NCBI GenBank assembly: GCA_030549855.1
Contig: JAUQQP010000031.1
Coordinates: forward strand, 1 to 64,000
Direction of reading: 5' to 3'
Length of the DNA stretch: 64,000 nt
Origin: Cyanobacteriota bacterium SRBZ.bins.94.201705
Lineage (GTDB): Bacteria > Cyanobacteriota > Cyanobacteriia > Cyanobacteriales > Cyanobacteriaceae
Part shown: positions 18,929 through 27,603 of the stretch, one piece after another
How positions within the stretch are numbered: the stretch's first letter is position 1
How the letters are laid out: every line of letters starts with the position of its first letter
Translations under genes and position numbers: made by a program
Notes under the pieces: generated by a model
What the model saw: the letters and a program-made list of their open reading frames with translations, nothing else
What the model was told of the DNA's origin: nothing
Databases searched by the model: none

Positions 18929-19171
18929 TTAACCCTCCTTTAACTGACTAAGGGGTATCCAACCGGGCAACCATAGGTTACGATTTTTTAATTGTTGGGC
19001 ATTAATCCAAAAACGTACAGTATCATCACAGGAAGACATCATCTCCGCAAAAACCAACTCCCCTTCATCCCTACGGTTAACAACTTGAAAGTGTCGCCAT
19101 CCCCAGGTAGTCTGAGTAGAAGTCCATTTTGAGCCTATCAGATGAGGAAATTTCTGCTTCCGTCTTACCAT
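18929..19171 (-). CDS. Trp-rich TIGR02450/DUF2389 family protein
   Basis: A small 80-residue protein rich in Trp and basic residues, with the family core LIGSKWTSTQTTWGWRHFQV and a second Trp cluster (NLWLPGWIPL). I recognise the family but its function is unknown; it is widespread in cyanobacteria and some proteobacteria. The start is ATG 19171; a TTG at 19183 would add four residues. It is divergent from the Wza-like gene, 79 bp away, so regulatory sequences may be shared. Confidence 0.8.
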   Translation of the reverse strand: MVRRKQKFPHLIGSKWTSTQTTWGWRHFQVVNRRDEGELVFAEMMSSCDDTVRFWINAQQLKNRNLWLPGWIPLSQLKEG

Positions 19172-19250
19172 AAACTCGTCCAACAGGCAACCTGTCCAAT
19201 TATAAAACGGCCCCTACAATATAATCACAAAATCAGAGGGAAAGAGAAAA

Positions 19251-20657
19251 ATGAGAAACCAATTTTTTTACCTAAGTCTGGGGTTAAGTTTAATAATACC
19301 AACCAGTATAGCCGCCCAAACCCTCCCCAATCCCACCAACCACCCTCAAAGGGTTTTAAAACCACTTTCCCCCTCCTCCCCAACACCCTACCTCCCGGAG
19401 AGAAATACAAGCCTTCTGGCTACCACCACCCATCCTTACACCCTAGACAGCGGTGACGTCATTCAGGTTAATGTTTTTGCCCTTACACCTAGTGTTGCGA
19501 CAGTTTTCAACGATGGTACAATCACCCTTCCCCTCATTGGCACAGTGAATGTTAGGGGAAAAACCCTTCCAGAAGTCAATAGCCTGTTAACAAAACTTTA
19601 CGGGAGATATTTAAAAAGGCCAGCGGTAGACGTAATACTGTTAAAAACGAGACCAATACAGGTGGCAGTGGTGGGGGAGGTGAATAAGCCAGGAAACTAT
19701 AATGTGTCGTCTCAGGAAACACAGGCAAGGGTAAGTGATTTATTGGTATTGGCAGGAGGGTTAACGGTTTCTGCAGACATCAGACAAATCCAGTTGAAGA
19801 GGAAAGAAAAAGGCAGGGAGGAAATCTATTCCCTAGACTTTTGGCAACTGTTACAAGAGGGAGACTTATCCCAAGACGTGAGATTGCAGGATGGAGATGT
19901 AGTGATTGTACCCAAAAAAGAAGATACTAATCCCTGGGAATACCGTCAATTGGCGGATGCTACTTTTGGCATTAAATACACCACCCCTCCCAATGTTACC
20001 CTCATAGGCGAAGTGACAAATCCTGGTGTCTACACTCTCCCCATTGACAAAGGCATCCCCCGTCTTACCTCTGCCATCCAACTAGCTGGTGGTGTCAGGG
20101 AATTGGCAGATATTCGCAATATTATGGTAACAAGGATTGCCAGGGATGGACAGACTCAGACTATCACCGTTAATCTCTGGGAGATGTTACAGTCGGGGGA
20201 TATAAATAAGGACATACCTCTGCGGGATGGTGATACCATATTCATACCCCCCGCCAAAGAGATTGAGTCGGCAGAAGCGGAAAAGATTGCCACCGCCAAC
20301 TTCTCCCCCGCCGAGATTACTGTTAATGTGGTAGGGAGTGTGCGTCAACCGGGTAGTATCAAGCTAAAGCCTAATACTAGCCTTAATAAGGCCATTTTAG
20401 CAGCCGGGGGGTTTGACATGGCTGGTGTTAATCCCACTGTAGAGTTGATTAGAGTCAATGCCAATGGTACAGTTACTAGGAGGGAAATTAAAATAGACTT
20501 ACAGGCGGCGGTGAATGAACAGACAAACCCCATTCTAAGGAATAATGATATTATCGTGGTAAGTGGTACTGCCCCTGTTAACAGAGGCTCAAATAATATT
20601 CTAGGAGTCCTTGGTACTATTTTCCCATTTTTAGGTATTTTCAATCTCTTCCGTTAG
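19251..20657 (+). CDS. Polysaccharide export outer-membrane protein, Wza-like
   Basis: A signal peptide (QFFYLSLGLSLIIPTSIAAQ) is followed by the Poly_export domain (LDSGDVIQVNVFAL, TLPLIGTVNVRGKTLPEV) and successive SLBB beta-grasp domains (VAVVGEVNKPGNYNV, VTLIGEVTNPGVYTLP, VNVVGSVRQPGSIKL). Such proteins form the outer-membrane channel of exopolysaccharide export. The ATG is preceded by AGAGGGAAAGAG. It is followed 18 bp later by the Wzc-like gene, its expected inner-membrane partner. No glycosyltransferases lie nearby, so the pair serves a locus elsewhere. Confidence 0.92.
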   Translation: MRNQFFYLSLGLSLIIPTSIAAQTLPNPTNHPQRVLKPLSPSSPTPYLPERNTSLLATTTHPYTLDSGDVIQVNVFALTPSVATVFNDGTITLPLIGTVNVRGKTLPEVNSLLTKLYGRYLKRPAVDVILLKTRPIQVAVVGEVNKPGNYNVSSQETQARVSDLLVLAGGLTVSADIRQIQLKRKEKGREEIYSLDFWQLLQEGDLSQDVRLQDGDVVIVPKKEDTNPWEYRQLADATFGIKYTTPPNVTLIGEVTNPGVYTLPIDKGIPRLTSAIQLAGGVRELADIRNIMVTRIARDGQTQTITVNLWEMLQSGDINKDIPLRDGDTIFIPPAKEIESAEAEKIATANFSPAEITVNVVGSVRQPGSIKLKPNTSLNKAILAAGGFDMAGVNPTVELIRVNANGTVTRREIKIDLQAAVNEQTNPILRNNDIIVVSGTAPVNRGSNNILGVLGTIFPFLGIFNLFR

Positions 20658-20675
20658 TTTAATTTTCTCCTCCCT

Positions 20676-22952
20676 ATGTCCAAAAAATTGCCCCCTTCTC
20701 CTGGTAAATATCCCCATAATTATTCTGACTTCCCTTCTGAGAATATTCCCGATTATTTTCCCCAGAATCTTCAGCTAAATTCTTCTAGGAATTTGGAGAT
20801 TGTCGAGAATTTTGAATCCGAGTCTTCCTCCGACGAATTATCCCTTATTTGGCAACTGTTTAAAAGACGCTGGCTGGTAATTCTATTTACTACCCTGGGA
20901 ATGACAGTTGGCGCACATTTGCTATCCGCCGCACAAATCCCTATCTATGAGGGGAAATTTCTCTTGTTAATCGAAAAAGAGGAGAATACGCCACCCCCTA
21001 CACCCCCCACAACCACCCCTGATGGACTGCAAATCAATCCTACCAGGACTACTGTTGATTATAGCACCGAAATTCAGATTTTAGGTAGTCCCACCGTCTT
21101 GGCACCTATTTTAAAAGAAATTGCCACTCGCTATCCAGATATTTATCGAGATATAAACATTCAGAATCTAGATAAACTTAACATAAGACAGATAACTAAT
21201 ACCAAAATCATCGAGGTATCTTTTCGCCATCACGACACAGAAAAAATCGAATTTGTCCTTAATACCATAGCCAAACACTACCTAAAAAATGGATTGAATC
21301 CCGGTAGTAGTAGCAGCGGCAGTGAAGGAATAAAATTTCTCAATCAACAAATAGCTTTCACCAAAAATAGGGTAGCAAAAATAGAGTCAAGAATAGAGGA
21401 TTTGAGGAGGAAATATCAATTTATTGAGCCTCAGATACAGGCTAAAGAATTAACCCAACAATTAATTGCCACCGAGAAGGAATATCTCACTGCTGATATT
21501 CAATTAAAACAGGCACAGGTAGCCTATGAAAGCCTCCGAAAACAACTAAATATGACACCAGAGGAGGCGATAGCTGTCAACGACTTAACAGAATCACCTC
21601 GTTACCAAGCTTTACTCCAACAGTTACAACAAATAGAATTAGAAATAGCCAACAAGTCTGCCATTTTTACCGACGAAAGTCCACAAATATTGACTCTAAA
21701 GGAGCAAAGGGAGAATATACTTAAATTATTAGAGGAAGAGAAGGCAAAATATCCAGTTAAAACAGAACAAAATAGTGGCAATGTAGGGTATAGTCAGATA
21801 AGGGCCAAACTAACCCAGGACTTGTTGAAGGTGGAGAATGACATAAAGATACTAAAAAGCCGCAAGGAAGGATTGGCTAAACTATTAGAAGAGATAAAGA
21901 AAAGAATAAACGAATTGCCGTCAGTAGCAAGAGAATATACAGAATTGCAGAGAGAATTGAATTATGCCACGGATAGCCTGAAGAGATTTATTGAAGCCAA
22001 AGAGAAACTGGAAATCCAAGAATCCCAAAAAGGGAAGAATAACCAATTACAGTTAATATCACCGCCACAGGTAAGTGACAAACCCGTTTCTGCCTTGCCG
22101 ATTCCCCCCTGGTTATTAGGCTTATTAGGAGGCTTGACTGTAGGGATGACGATAGCTACAATCATTGACAAATTGGATGGAACTGTCTACAATATCCCCC
22201 AACTAAAAACCCTCACTAGAATACCAATTCTGGGGGCAATCCCTCTAGATAAAAGTATAGGTTGGACAAGGAAAAATAGACCAATATTTACCAGCGATTC
22301 CTCAGTTAAAACCATTACAGAAACAGAAGAAATCATCATCCCCTCTTCCCTTAGCAACGCCTGTCAACATCTCCTCGCCAATCTTAGCCTCCTGCTTTCA
22401 GATTATGAATGTAACTTTATAGTAGTAAGTTCACCCCAGCCGGAAGAGGGGAAGTCTACAGTCAGTTTGAATTTGGCAAAAACAGCAGCGAGAATGGGGA
22501 AAAGGGTGTTATTAGTAGATGCAAACCTGAGACAACCAAAACTCCATCAACTGGTGGGGTTGGCAGGGGTAAGGGGGTTGGAAAACATTGTTAGGGGGGA
22601 AGTGAAATGGGAAGAGGTAATAATGCCGATGGGGAAAAGTCTTTTTCTGATAACGGCAGGGGAAAAAACCAACCCGACAACACCCCAAGACGGCTTCTTC
22701 CCTTTCCTGTCTACTTCTCTTGCCAGATGGGTGGAAGAGGTTAAGGCTTGTGGTAAATTCGACTTAGTGATTTGCGACACCCCGGCTTTCCTCAACTTTT
22801 TTGAGACGAAAATCATCGCCTCCCACTGTGATGGCGTCTTACTAGTGATGCGGATGAGGAAAAGCCAATACAGTCACCTGACGCAGGTTTGTGAACAACT
22901 ACGCCTCGCCAATGCTAGACTGTTGGGTGTAGTAGCTAATGGTGTCTATTAA
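20676..22952 (+). CDS. Chain-length determinant / BY-kinase-like protein, Wzc-like
   Basis: An N-terminal Wzz domain has its first membrane helix near residues 70-92 (WLVILFTTLGMTVGAHLL). A long periplasmic coiled coil, a second helix (PWLLGLLGGLTVGMTIATI) and a cytoplasmic P-loop domain with PEEGKSTVSLNLAKTAA, LLVDANLRQPKLH and VICDTPAF follow. It should control length and export of a polysaccharide with the adjacent Wza-like protein. The C-terminus ends NGVY and lacks the usual tyrosine cluster, so classic autophosphorylation looks reduced. No Shine-Dalgarno is visible, which fits coupling to the upstream gene. Its 3' end overlaps nusB by 4 bp. Confidence 0.9.
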   Translation: MSKKLPPSPGKYPHNYSDFPSENIPDYFPQNLQLNSSRNLEIVENFESESSSDELSLIWQLFKRRWLVILFTTLGMTVGAHLLSAAQIPIYEGKFLLLIEKEENTPPPTPPTTTPDGLQINPTRTTVDYSTEIQILGSPTVLAPILKEIATRYPDIYRDINIQNLDKLNIRQITNTKIIEVSFRHHDTEKIEFVLNTIAKHYLKNGLNPGSSSSGSEGIKFLNQQIAFTKNRVAKIESRIEDLRRKYQFIEPQIQAKELTQQLIATEKEYLTADIQLKQAQVAYESLRKQLNMTPEEAIAVNDLTESPRYQALLQQLQQIELEIANKSAIFTDESPQILTLKEQRENILKLLEEEKAKYPVKTEQNSGNVGYSQIRAKLTQDLLKVENDIKILKSRKEGLAKLLEEIKKRINELPSVAREYTELQRELNYATDSLKRFIEAKEKLEIQESQKGKNNQLQLISPPQVSDKPVSALPIPPWLLGLLGGLTVGMTIATIIDKLDGTVYNIPQLKTLTRIPILGAIPLDKSIGWTRKNRPIFTSDSSVKTITETEEIIIPSSLSNACQHLLANLSLLLSDYECNFIVVSSPQPEEGKSTVSLNLAKTAARMGKRVLLVDANLRQPKLHQLVGLAGVRGLENIVRGEVKWEEVIMPMGKSLFLITAGEKTNPTTPQDGFFPFLSTSLARWVEEVKACGKFDLVICDTPAFLNFFETKIIASHCDGVLLVMRMRKSQYSHLTQVCEQLRLANARLLGVVANGVY

Positions 22953-23593
22953 GACAATACTCCCACTGCCTCTTTTAGTCTATCACTGATTCTCCTTAAA
23001 ACCCCATTGATAAAACGGTAACCGTCTTCCCCCGAATACTTTTTAGCAATTTCTACTGCTTCATCTATAGCTACCTGATGTTCCAAGTGTAGATAAGCCA
23101 TTTCAGCGGTGGCGATTCGGAGAATGTCGGCATCAATTTGGGTTAATCTATTAAGAGACCAACCTTCCATTACCTCGTCGATAAGTTGATTAATTTCTCG
23201 TTTATGGGCCCGCACACAGTTTATAATTTCTACAGCATAATCTCTTACTTCCCGTTGGTTACACAGTTGCACGAATTCTGGGATTTCCAATACATCTCCT
23301 AGACGGTTTATTGCTTTTTGCGTCATGGAGATGGCGTCTTCCAGCATAGCACGGGCGGTGGCTATACTAGCGGCACGAGTTTCACTTTTTAACAAATGGT
23401 CATAACTGCGATTTAATTCCTCTGAGGCATTTTCCAGGGTTTGTTCCACTTCTGCAGTTAATGTCCTAGTAGCGGCTAGAATTAAATCATGGATATCTAC
23501 ATCTTCCAGATTTTCCGATTTACTCCTAATTTGACTCAGACTTAGCAATGCCAAAATTCTAGCAGTGCGGCGGGGTTGTTGACGATATGCCAT
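22949..23593 (-). CDS. nusB: Transcription antitermination factor NusB
   Basis: The N-terminal QPRRTARILALLSLSQI and C-terminal NRLTQIDADILRIATAEM, VAIDEAVEIAKKYSGEDG and FINGVLRRI are diagnostic for NusB, the boxA-binding partner of NusE in rRNA antitermination. At 214 residues it is longer than E. coli NusB because of an internal acidic helical insertion, usual in cyanobacteria. The start is the ATG at 23593. It is convergent with the Wzc-like gene with a 4-bp overlap. Confidence 0.93.
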   Translation of the reverse strand: MAYRQQPRRTARILALLSLSQIRSKSENLEDVDIHDLILAATRTLTAEVEQTLENASEELNRSYDHLLKSETRAASIATARAMLEDAISMTQKAINRLGDVLEIPEFVQLCNQREVRDYAVEIINCVRAHKREINQLIDEVMEGWSLNRLTQIDADILRIATAEMAYLHLEHQVAIDEAVEIAKKYSGEDGYRFINGVLRRISDRLKEAVGVLS

Positions 23594-23655
23594 GGTTTTA
23601 ATGAAGGTGAAAAAACTTACCGAGCCGTCGTATTTCTATTGTCTAACTTTTAGAG

Positions 23656-24183
23656 CTAATTGTCAACCTCAATTGAGTTTTCCTTCTGTTCAAATAGTTG
23701 TAACAGCTTGAACAAATTTACCTTAGTTTCTGCGGTAGTTTCCCCTAGTAAACCAGCAATCTCCTGGGCTACTTTCATCTGATTGTGTACCACCTGATTT
23801 ACCTGTTTAATTATCTCCTCTTGCATCTTGGCTATTTCTTTTTTTCGTCTCACTTCTTCTGTCAAATCGATGAGGATACACAGGAGTAAATTTTCTTCGG
23901 GTATAGGATAGATAAATTCGCGGACAAAAATTTCCGCCTTAGGGTATTCTCTAATTTCATTTTCGATTACTATTTGTTTTTCCCAGGCGGTTTTCAAGGG
24001 GGTAATATCCCCCAGAATATTCACAGCTTCTTCTCCTCTAATGTTACAACTAGGGAGTTTAAAAAGGGCACAAAAAGCGGGATTAACCAACTGAATTATA
24101 AACTGGGAATTGACAGCCAGAAGGGCATTAGGATGGTACTCCCAAGCCAGTTGGTAAAGATAACAGGGGTTAGCTATAGGCAT
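23656..24183 (-). CDS. Small PAS-domain protein
   Basis: A single PAS fold (HPNALLAVNSQFIIQLVNPA, NIRGEEAVNILGD, LLLCILIDLTEEVRRKKEI) ends in a helical tail with NQMKVAQEIAGLLGETTAET. I recall a very similar tail in PAS proteins of anaerobic bacteria linked to [FeFe]-hydrogenase-like electron-transfer genes; that is recollection, not a search result. There is no kinase or output domain. The start is only 6 bp after the stop of the DUF3288 gene, so the two form an operon. It may sense redox state or a small ligand, but the function is unknown. Confidence 0.8.
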   Translation of the reverse strand: MPIANPCYLYQLAWEYHPNALLAVNSQFIIQLVNPAFCALFKLPSCNIRGEEAVNILGDITPLKTAWEKQIVIENEIREYPKAEIFVREFIYPIPEENLLLCILIDLTEEVRRKKEIAKMQEEIIKQVNQVVHNQMKVAQEIAGLLGETTAETKVNLFKLLQLFEQKENSIEVDN

Positions 24184-24189
24184 GGTATT

Positions 24190-24477
24190 TCAAATCCAAT
24201 CTTCCCTATCTTTTTCTGGACTTATTTTATTACAATAAATGGACTGAGGTTGATGCAATTTACGGGCAGTGGCGAATAATTCCGCTTCAGTCATCCCCCA
24301 TTGCTGTAAAATTAAATCCAAATCCCTTTGAATATCCTTTGCACCAGGAAAACCCTGATAGCGGATTTTTAGTCTGGCCACCTCTGCTATATTGTAGTCA
24401 GTTTTTCCCTCTGCTAGGATCATATCAATAATTTTACGATCTTGGGCGGCTAAGGGATGTTTTTGCTCCAGAGTCAT
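24190..24477 (-). CDS. DUF3288 family protein, 95 aa
   Basis: The protein is soluble and matches my memory of DUF3288, a family nearly confined to cyanobacteria: QKHPLAAQDRKIIDMILAEG, DYNIAEVARLKIRYQGFPGA, DIQRDLDLILQQWG. The function is unknown. It is the first gene of a two-gene operon with the PAS protein and is divergent from ispE across only 34 bp, so the two promoters must overlap or sit inside coding sequence. Confidence 0.75.
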   Translation of the reverse strand: MTLEQKHPLAAQDRKIIDMILAEGKTDYNIAEVARLKIRYQGFPGAKDIQRDLDLILQQWGMTEAELFATARKLHQPQSIYCNKISPEKDREDWI

Positions 24478-24511
24478 GGTATTTTTATTGTGACCTGAGA
24501 GTGGGTGGAAT

Positions 24512-25459
24512 ATGCAGTCTTATTGTCTATTTGCACCGGCGAAAATAAACCTCCATTTAGAAATTATAGGGGATAGGCCAGACGGATACCATGAACTAGT
24601 AATGATAATGCAAAGTGTCAGTCTGGGGGATATTATCAGGATAAGGGCCAATGGTAGAGAGGAGATTCGTCTGTTTTGTAATCACCCCCAGGTACCACTG
24701 GATGATACTAATTTAGCATATAAAGCGGCCCGGAAGATGCAACAAGAATATCCCAACGCCAGTAGCCGGGAGGGGGGGATAGATATTACCATAGAAAAGA
24801 ATATACCCGTTGCTGCCGGTTTAGCGGGAGGCTCAACAGATGCCGCGGCGGTGTTGGTGGGGGTTAATCTGTTGTGGAAACTGGGTTTAACTGTACCAGA
24901 ATTGCAACAAATTGGCGCCACGCTAGGGTCGGATGTGCCATTTTGTATTTCAGGTGGTACTGCTCTTGCCACCGGCAGGGGAGAGAAAATCGAACCTCTC
25001 CCAGATTTACAGAATCTGTGGGTAGTACTGGCGAAATATGAAAGTCTCAGTGTATCCACCCCCTGGGCATACAAAACCTACCGGGAGAGGTATAGCCACC
25101 AATATCTGTCTAATCCGGAAGACATTCAAAGACGCGCCCATCAAATTCACAGTGGGGATTTAGTAAAGGCCATCAGCCAAAATAATGCCCGGCAAATAGG
25201 GGCTTTATTGTACAACGACCTAGAAAAAGTCGTTTTACCCGCCTATCCTGCCGTAGCGGAGCTTATAGAGGCCTTTAAGCGCAAAAATGTACTGGGGTGC
25301 ATCATGTCCGGATCTGGTCCTACTGTTTTTGCCCTATGTGAAAGTCAATCCCAGGGGGAAGAGGTAATAAGTCAGGTGACGGCCGAAATAGACAACCCCG
25401 ATTTACACTGCTGGTTAACCCAAGTTTGTCCCCATGGTATCATGACAGTGGAAAACTAG
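24512..25459 (+). CDS. ispE: 4-diphosphocytidyl-2-C-methyl-D-erythritol kinase
   Basis: A GHMP kinase of the MEP isoprenoid pathway. The N-terminus APAKINLHLEIIGDRPDGYH, the ATP loop IPVAAGLAGGSTDAAAVL, the substrate motif ATLGSDVPFCISGGTALA and the C-terminal GCIMSGSGPTVFAL are all present and in order at the usual length of about 315 residues. In a cyanobacterium it feeds carotenoid, phytol and quinone side chains. It is followed after 5 bp by the YdcF-like gene, so likely co-transcribed. Confidence 0.96.
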   Translation: MQSYCLFAPAKINLHLEIIGDRPDGYHELVMIMQSVSLGDIIRIRANGREEIRLFCNHPQVPLDDTNLAYKAARKMQQEYPNASSREGGIDITIEKNIPVAAGLAGGSTDAAAVLVGVNLLWKLGLTVPELQQIGATLGSDVPFCISGGTALATGRGEKIEPLPDLQNLWVVLAKYESLSVSTPWAYKTYRERYSHQYLSNPEDIQRRAHQIHSGDLVKAISQNNARQIGALLYNDLEKVVLPAYPAVAELIEAFKRKNVLGCIMSGSGPTVFALCESQSQGEEVISQVTAEIDNPDLHCWLTQVCPHGIMTVEN

Positions 25460-25464
25460 GCACT

Positions 25465-26274
25465 ATGGACTTTGTTTTTTTCTCCAAGCTGCTACCCCTC
25501 CTCTTATACCCCCTTGGGTTAGCTTGTCTTCTATTGGCAGTTTCCCTGCTGTTGTGGTGGTGGAAATTGTCTCGTTGGTTTCCCCTTCCAGTGGTAGTGG
25601 CCTTTGCCCTATTATGGATAGCTGGCAACGAGGGGGTGAGTAACCTGCTGGTGACGTCTTTGGAGTGGCAATACATCAACACTCCCGATAATATTCCCCC
25701 AGCCGAGGCTATTGTCATTTTGGGAGGAGGAATCAAACCCCCATCTTATCCCCGCTTTCTGCCAGATTTAGCCGAGTCGGGAGACCGTATTATATATGGT
25801 GCTCAACTGTACCACCTAAAAAAAGCACCCCTTATCCTAGTAACTGGTGGTAGGATTCCGTGGAAGGAGGGGGGAAAGGAATATCTCTCAGAGGCTGACG
25901 ACATGGCCAACCTTTTGCTTTTGTTAAACATCCCCCAACAGGTTATCCTCAAGGAAGGCCAATCGCTGAATACCTACCAAAATGCCGTTTATACCAAAGA
26001 AATCCTGCAAAAAAGGGGCATCTCCCGCATTATCCTGGTAACTTCGGCGTTGCACATGCCTCGGGCGGTGAAAATCTTTGAAAAACAAGGCTTTGAGGTA
26101 ATACCAGCCCCCACCGACTACCTGGTAACCCTTCAAGACTTCTCCGCCGAGAAATATACCTGGCAAAATCTCCTCATTGGTTTTTTCCCTGACGCAGAAT
26201 ATCTTTATTACACCACTTGTGCCTTAAAGGAATATATTGGCCTTTTTATCTACAAACTACAAGGCTATCTGTAA
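25465..26274 (+). CDS. YdcF-like DUF218 membrane protein
   Basis: Two N-terminal membrane helices (LLPLLLYPLGLACLLLAVSL, LPVVVAFALLWIAG) precede a DUF218 Rossmann-like domain (EAIVILGGGIKPP, LILVTGGRIPW, SLNTYQNAVYTKEIL, IILVTSALHMPRA). ElyC/YdcF relatives act in envelope biogenesis, but the precise substrate is unknown. I chose ATG 25465, just after the ispE stop, rather than the frame extending into ispE. Probably the second gene of an ispE operon. Confidence 0.85.
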   Translation: MDFVFFSKLLPLLLYPLGLACLLLAVSLLLWWWKLSRWFPLPVVVAFALLWIAGNEGVSNLLVTSLEWQYINTPDNIPPAEAIVILGGGIKPPSYPRFLPDLAESGDRIIYGAQLYHLKKAPLILVTGGRIPWKEGGKEYLSEADDMANLLLLLNIPQQVILKEGQSLNTYQNAVYTKEILQKRGISRIILVTSALHMPRAVKIFEKQGFEVIPAPTDYLVTLQDFSAEKYTWQNLLIGFFPDAEYLYYTTCALKEYIGLFIYKLQGYL

Positions 26275-26358
26275 TTGGGGCCCATCTTACAGAAACTAGA
26301 AAGGGCAAAAAAACGTCGGAAGGCAAAGGATGAGACGTAAAGGAGGGAGAAAACCACC

Positions 26359-27603
26359 ATGAGAGGCGCTTACCATAAGGCCACTGCCTTTTTGATGGCA
26401 CTCACCTTGACTACCGGCAGTAGTATTCCCCTGGTGGTATTTGGTTTAAATACACCAGTATTCGCCCAGAGTAGCCAATTTACAGATGTGCCCAACAGCC
26501 ACTGGGCGGCGGCTTTTATCGGGGAATTGGTAGCCAGGGGGATTATTGCGGGCTTTCCAGATGGCACCTTTCGCCCAGAAGCCCCAGTGACTCGTGCCCA
26601 GTTTGCCGCCATGGTACAAAAGGCCCTTCCCAAGGAGGCTATTCGTCCTACGGCCAGATTCAATGATGTTCCAAACAATTACTGGGCAGTGACGGCCATT
26701 AACAACGCCTATGCCATGGGCTTTTTGTCGGGCTATCCCGGTGGCTTGTTTCGTCCGGAACAAAATATCCCCAGGGAACAGGTTTTGGTATCCTTAGCCA
26801 ATGGCTTGAATTATACCCCATCAGGAGACGTCAACACAACCCTTAGTTTTTTCCTGGATGCCGGTAGTATTTCCAATTTTGCCCGTGTTCCTATAGCGGC
26901 GGCAACAGAAAAACGGCTGGTGGTAAACTACCCCGACACCAGAAGACTCAACCCCACCCGCAATGCCACCCGCGCCGAAGTAGCTGCCTTTATCTACCAA
27001 GCCTTGGTGGCGCAGGGGAAGGTGGCGGCTATCAACTCCCCCTATGTGGTAACCCTTGCCCAAACTCCTGTAGTCAGCAATAATACCATTCCCGCCGGTA
27101 CCCCTATACCGGTAATCTATGATAAGGCAGAGAAAATCCTGGTAACAAGGACAGAAACAGTGCCCCTCACCTTGACAGTGGCTGAAAACATTAGAAATGC
27201 CGGTGGTACCGTTGTCATCCCCAAAGGCAGTCAAATCAGGGGGGAATTACGTCCCTTCGGTAACGGTACTCGGTTTGTAGCACAAGAGCTAGAGCTGGTA
27301 AATGGCCGACGTTATCGTCTTGAGGCCACTTCCAATGTGGTTACCGAAACAGAAACGGTTTCCCGGGGAGTTAATGTGGGCAATCTGATTGCTAATGCCG
27401 CTATTGGCACAGCCGCCGCCGCCGCCATCGCTGCCATAACGGGGGATAGACGGGTTACCACCGAGGAATTGCTACTGGGGGCAGGTGCAGGTGTCCTTGC
27501 TACCTTGATACCACAATTTTTGGGCCTTAACCGGGTGGAATTGATAGTAGTAAAACCCGGCAAGAATCTCACTGTAACCCTGAATAATGACCTGGTGTTA
27601 TGA
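26359..27603 (+). CDS. SLH-domain secreted/outer-envelope protein
   Basis: A signal peptide (TAFLMALTLTTGSSIPLV, cleavage near VFAQ) is followed by two clear SLH domains (FTDVPNSHWAAAFI to VTRAQFAAMVQKAL; FNDVPNNYWAVTAI to PREQVLVSLANGL) and a third diverged one (residues about 161-220), then a C-terminal beta-rich region with an Ala-rich segment. The domains should anchor it to peptidoglycan-linked polymer. No OprB porin barrel is seen. ATG with GGAGGGAG upstream. Its 3' end overlaps the convergent symporter gene by 6 bp. Confidence 0.88.
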   Translation: MRGAYHKATAFLMALTLTTGSSIPLVVFGLNTPVFAQSSQFTDVPNSHWAAAFIGELVARGIIAGFPDGTFRPEAPVTRAQFAAMVQKALPKEAIRPTARFNDVPNNYWAVTAINNAYAMGFLSGYPGGLFRPEQNIPREQVLVSLANGLNYTPSGDVNTTLSFFLDAGSISNFARVPIAAATEKRLVVNYPDTRRLNPTRNATRAEVAAFIYQALVAQGKVAAINSPYVVTLAQTPVVSNNTIPAGTPIPVIYDKAEKILVTRTETVPLTLTVAENIRNAGGTVVIPKGSQIRGELRPFGNGTRFVAQELELVNGRRYRLEATSNVVTETETVSRGVNVGNLIANAAIGTAAAAAIAAITGDRRVTTEELLLGAGAGVLATLIPQFLGLNRVELIVVKPGKNLTVTLNNDLVL

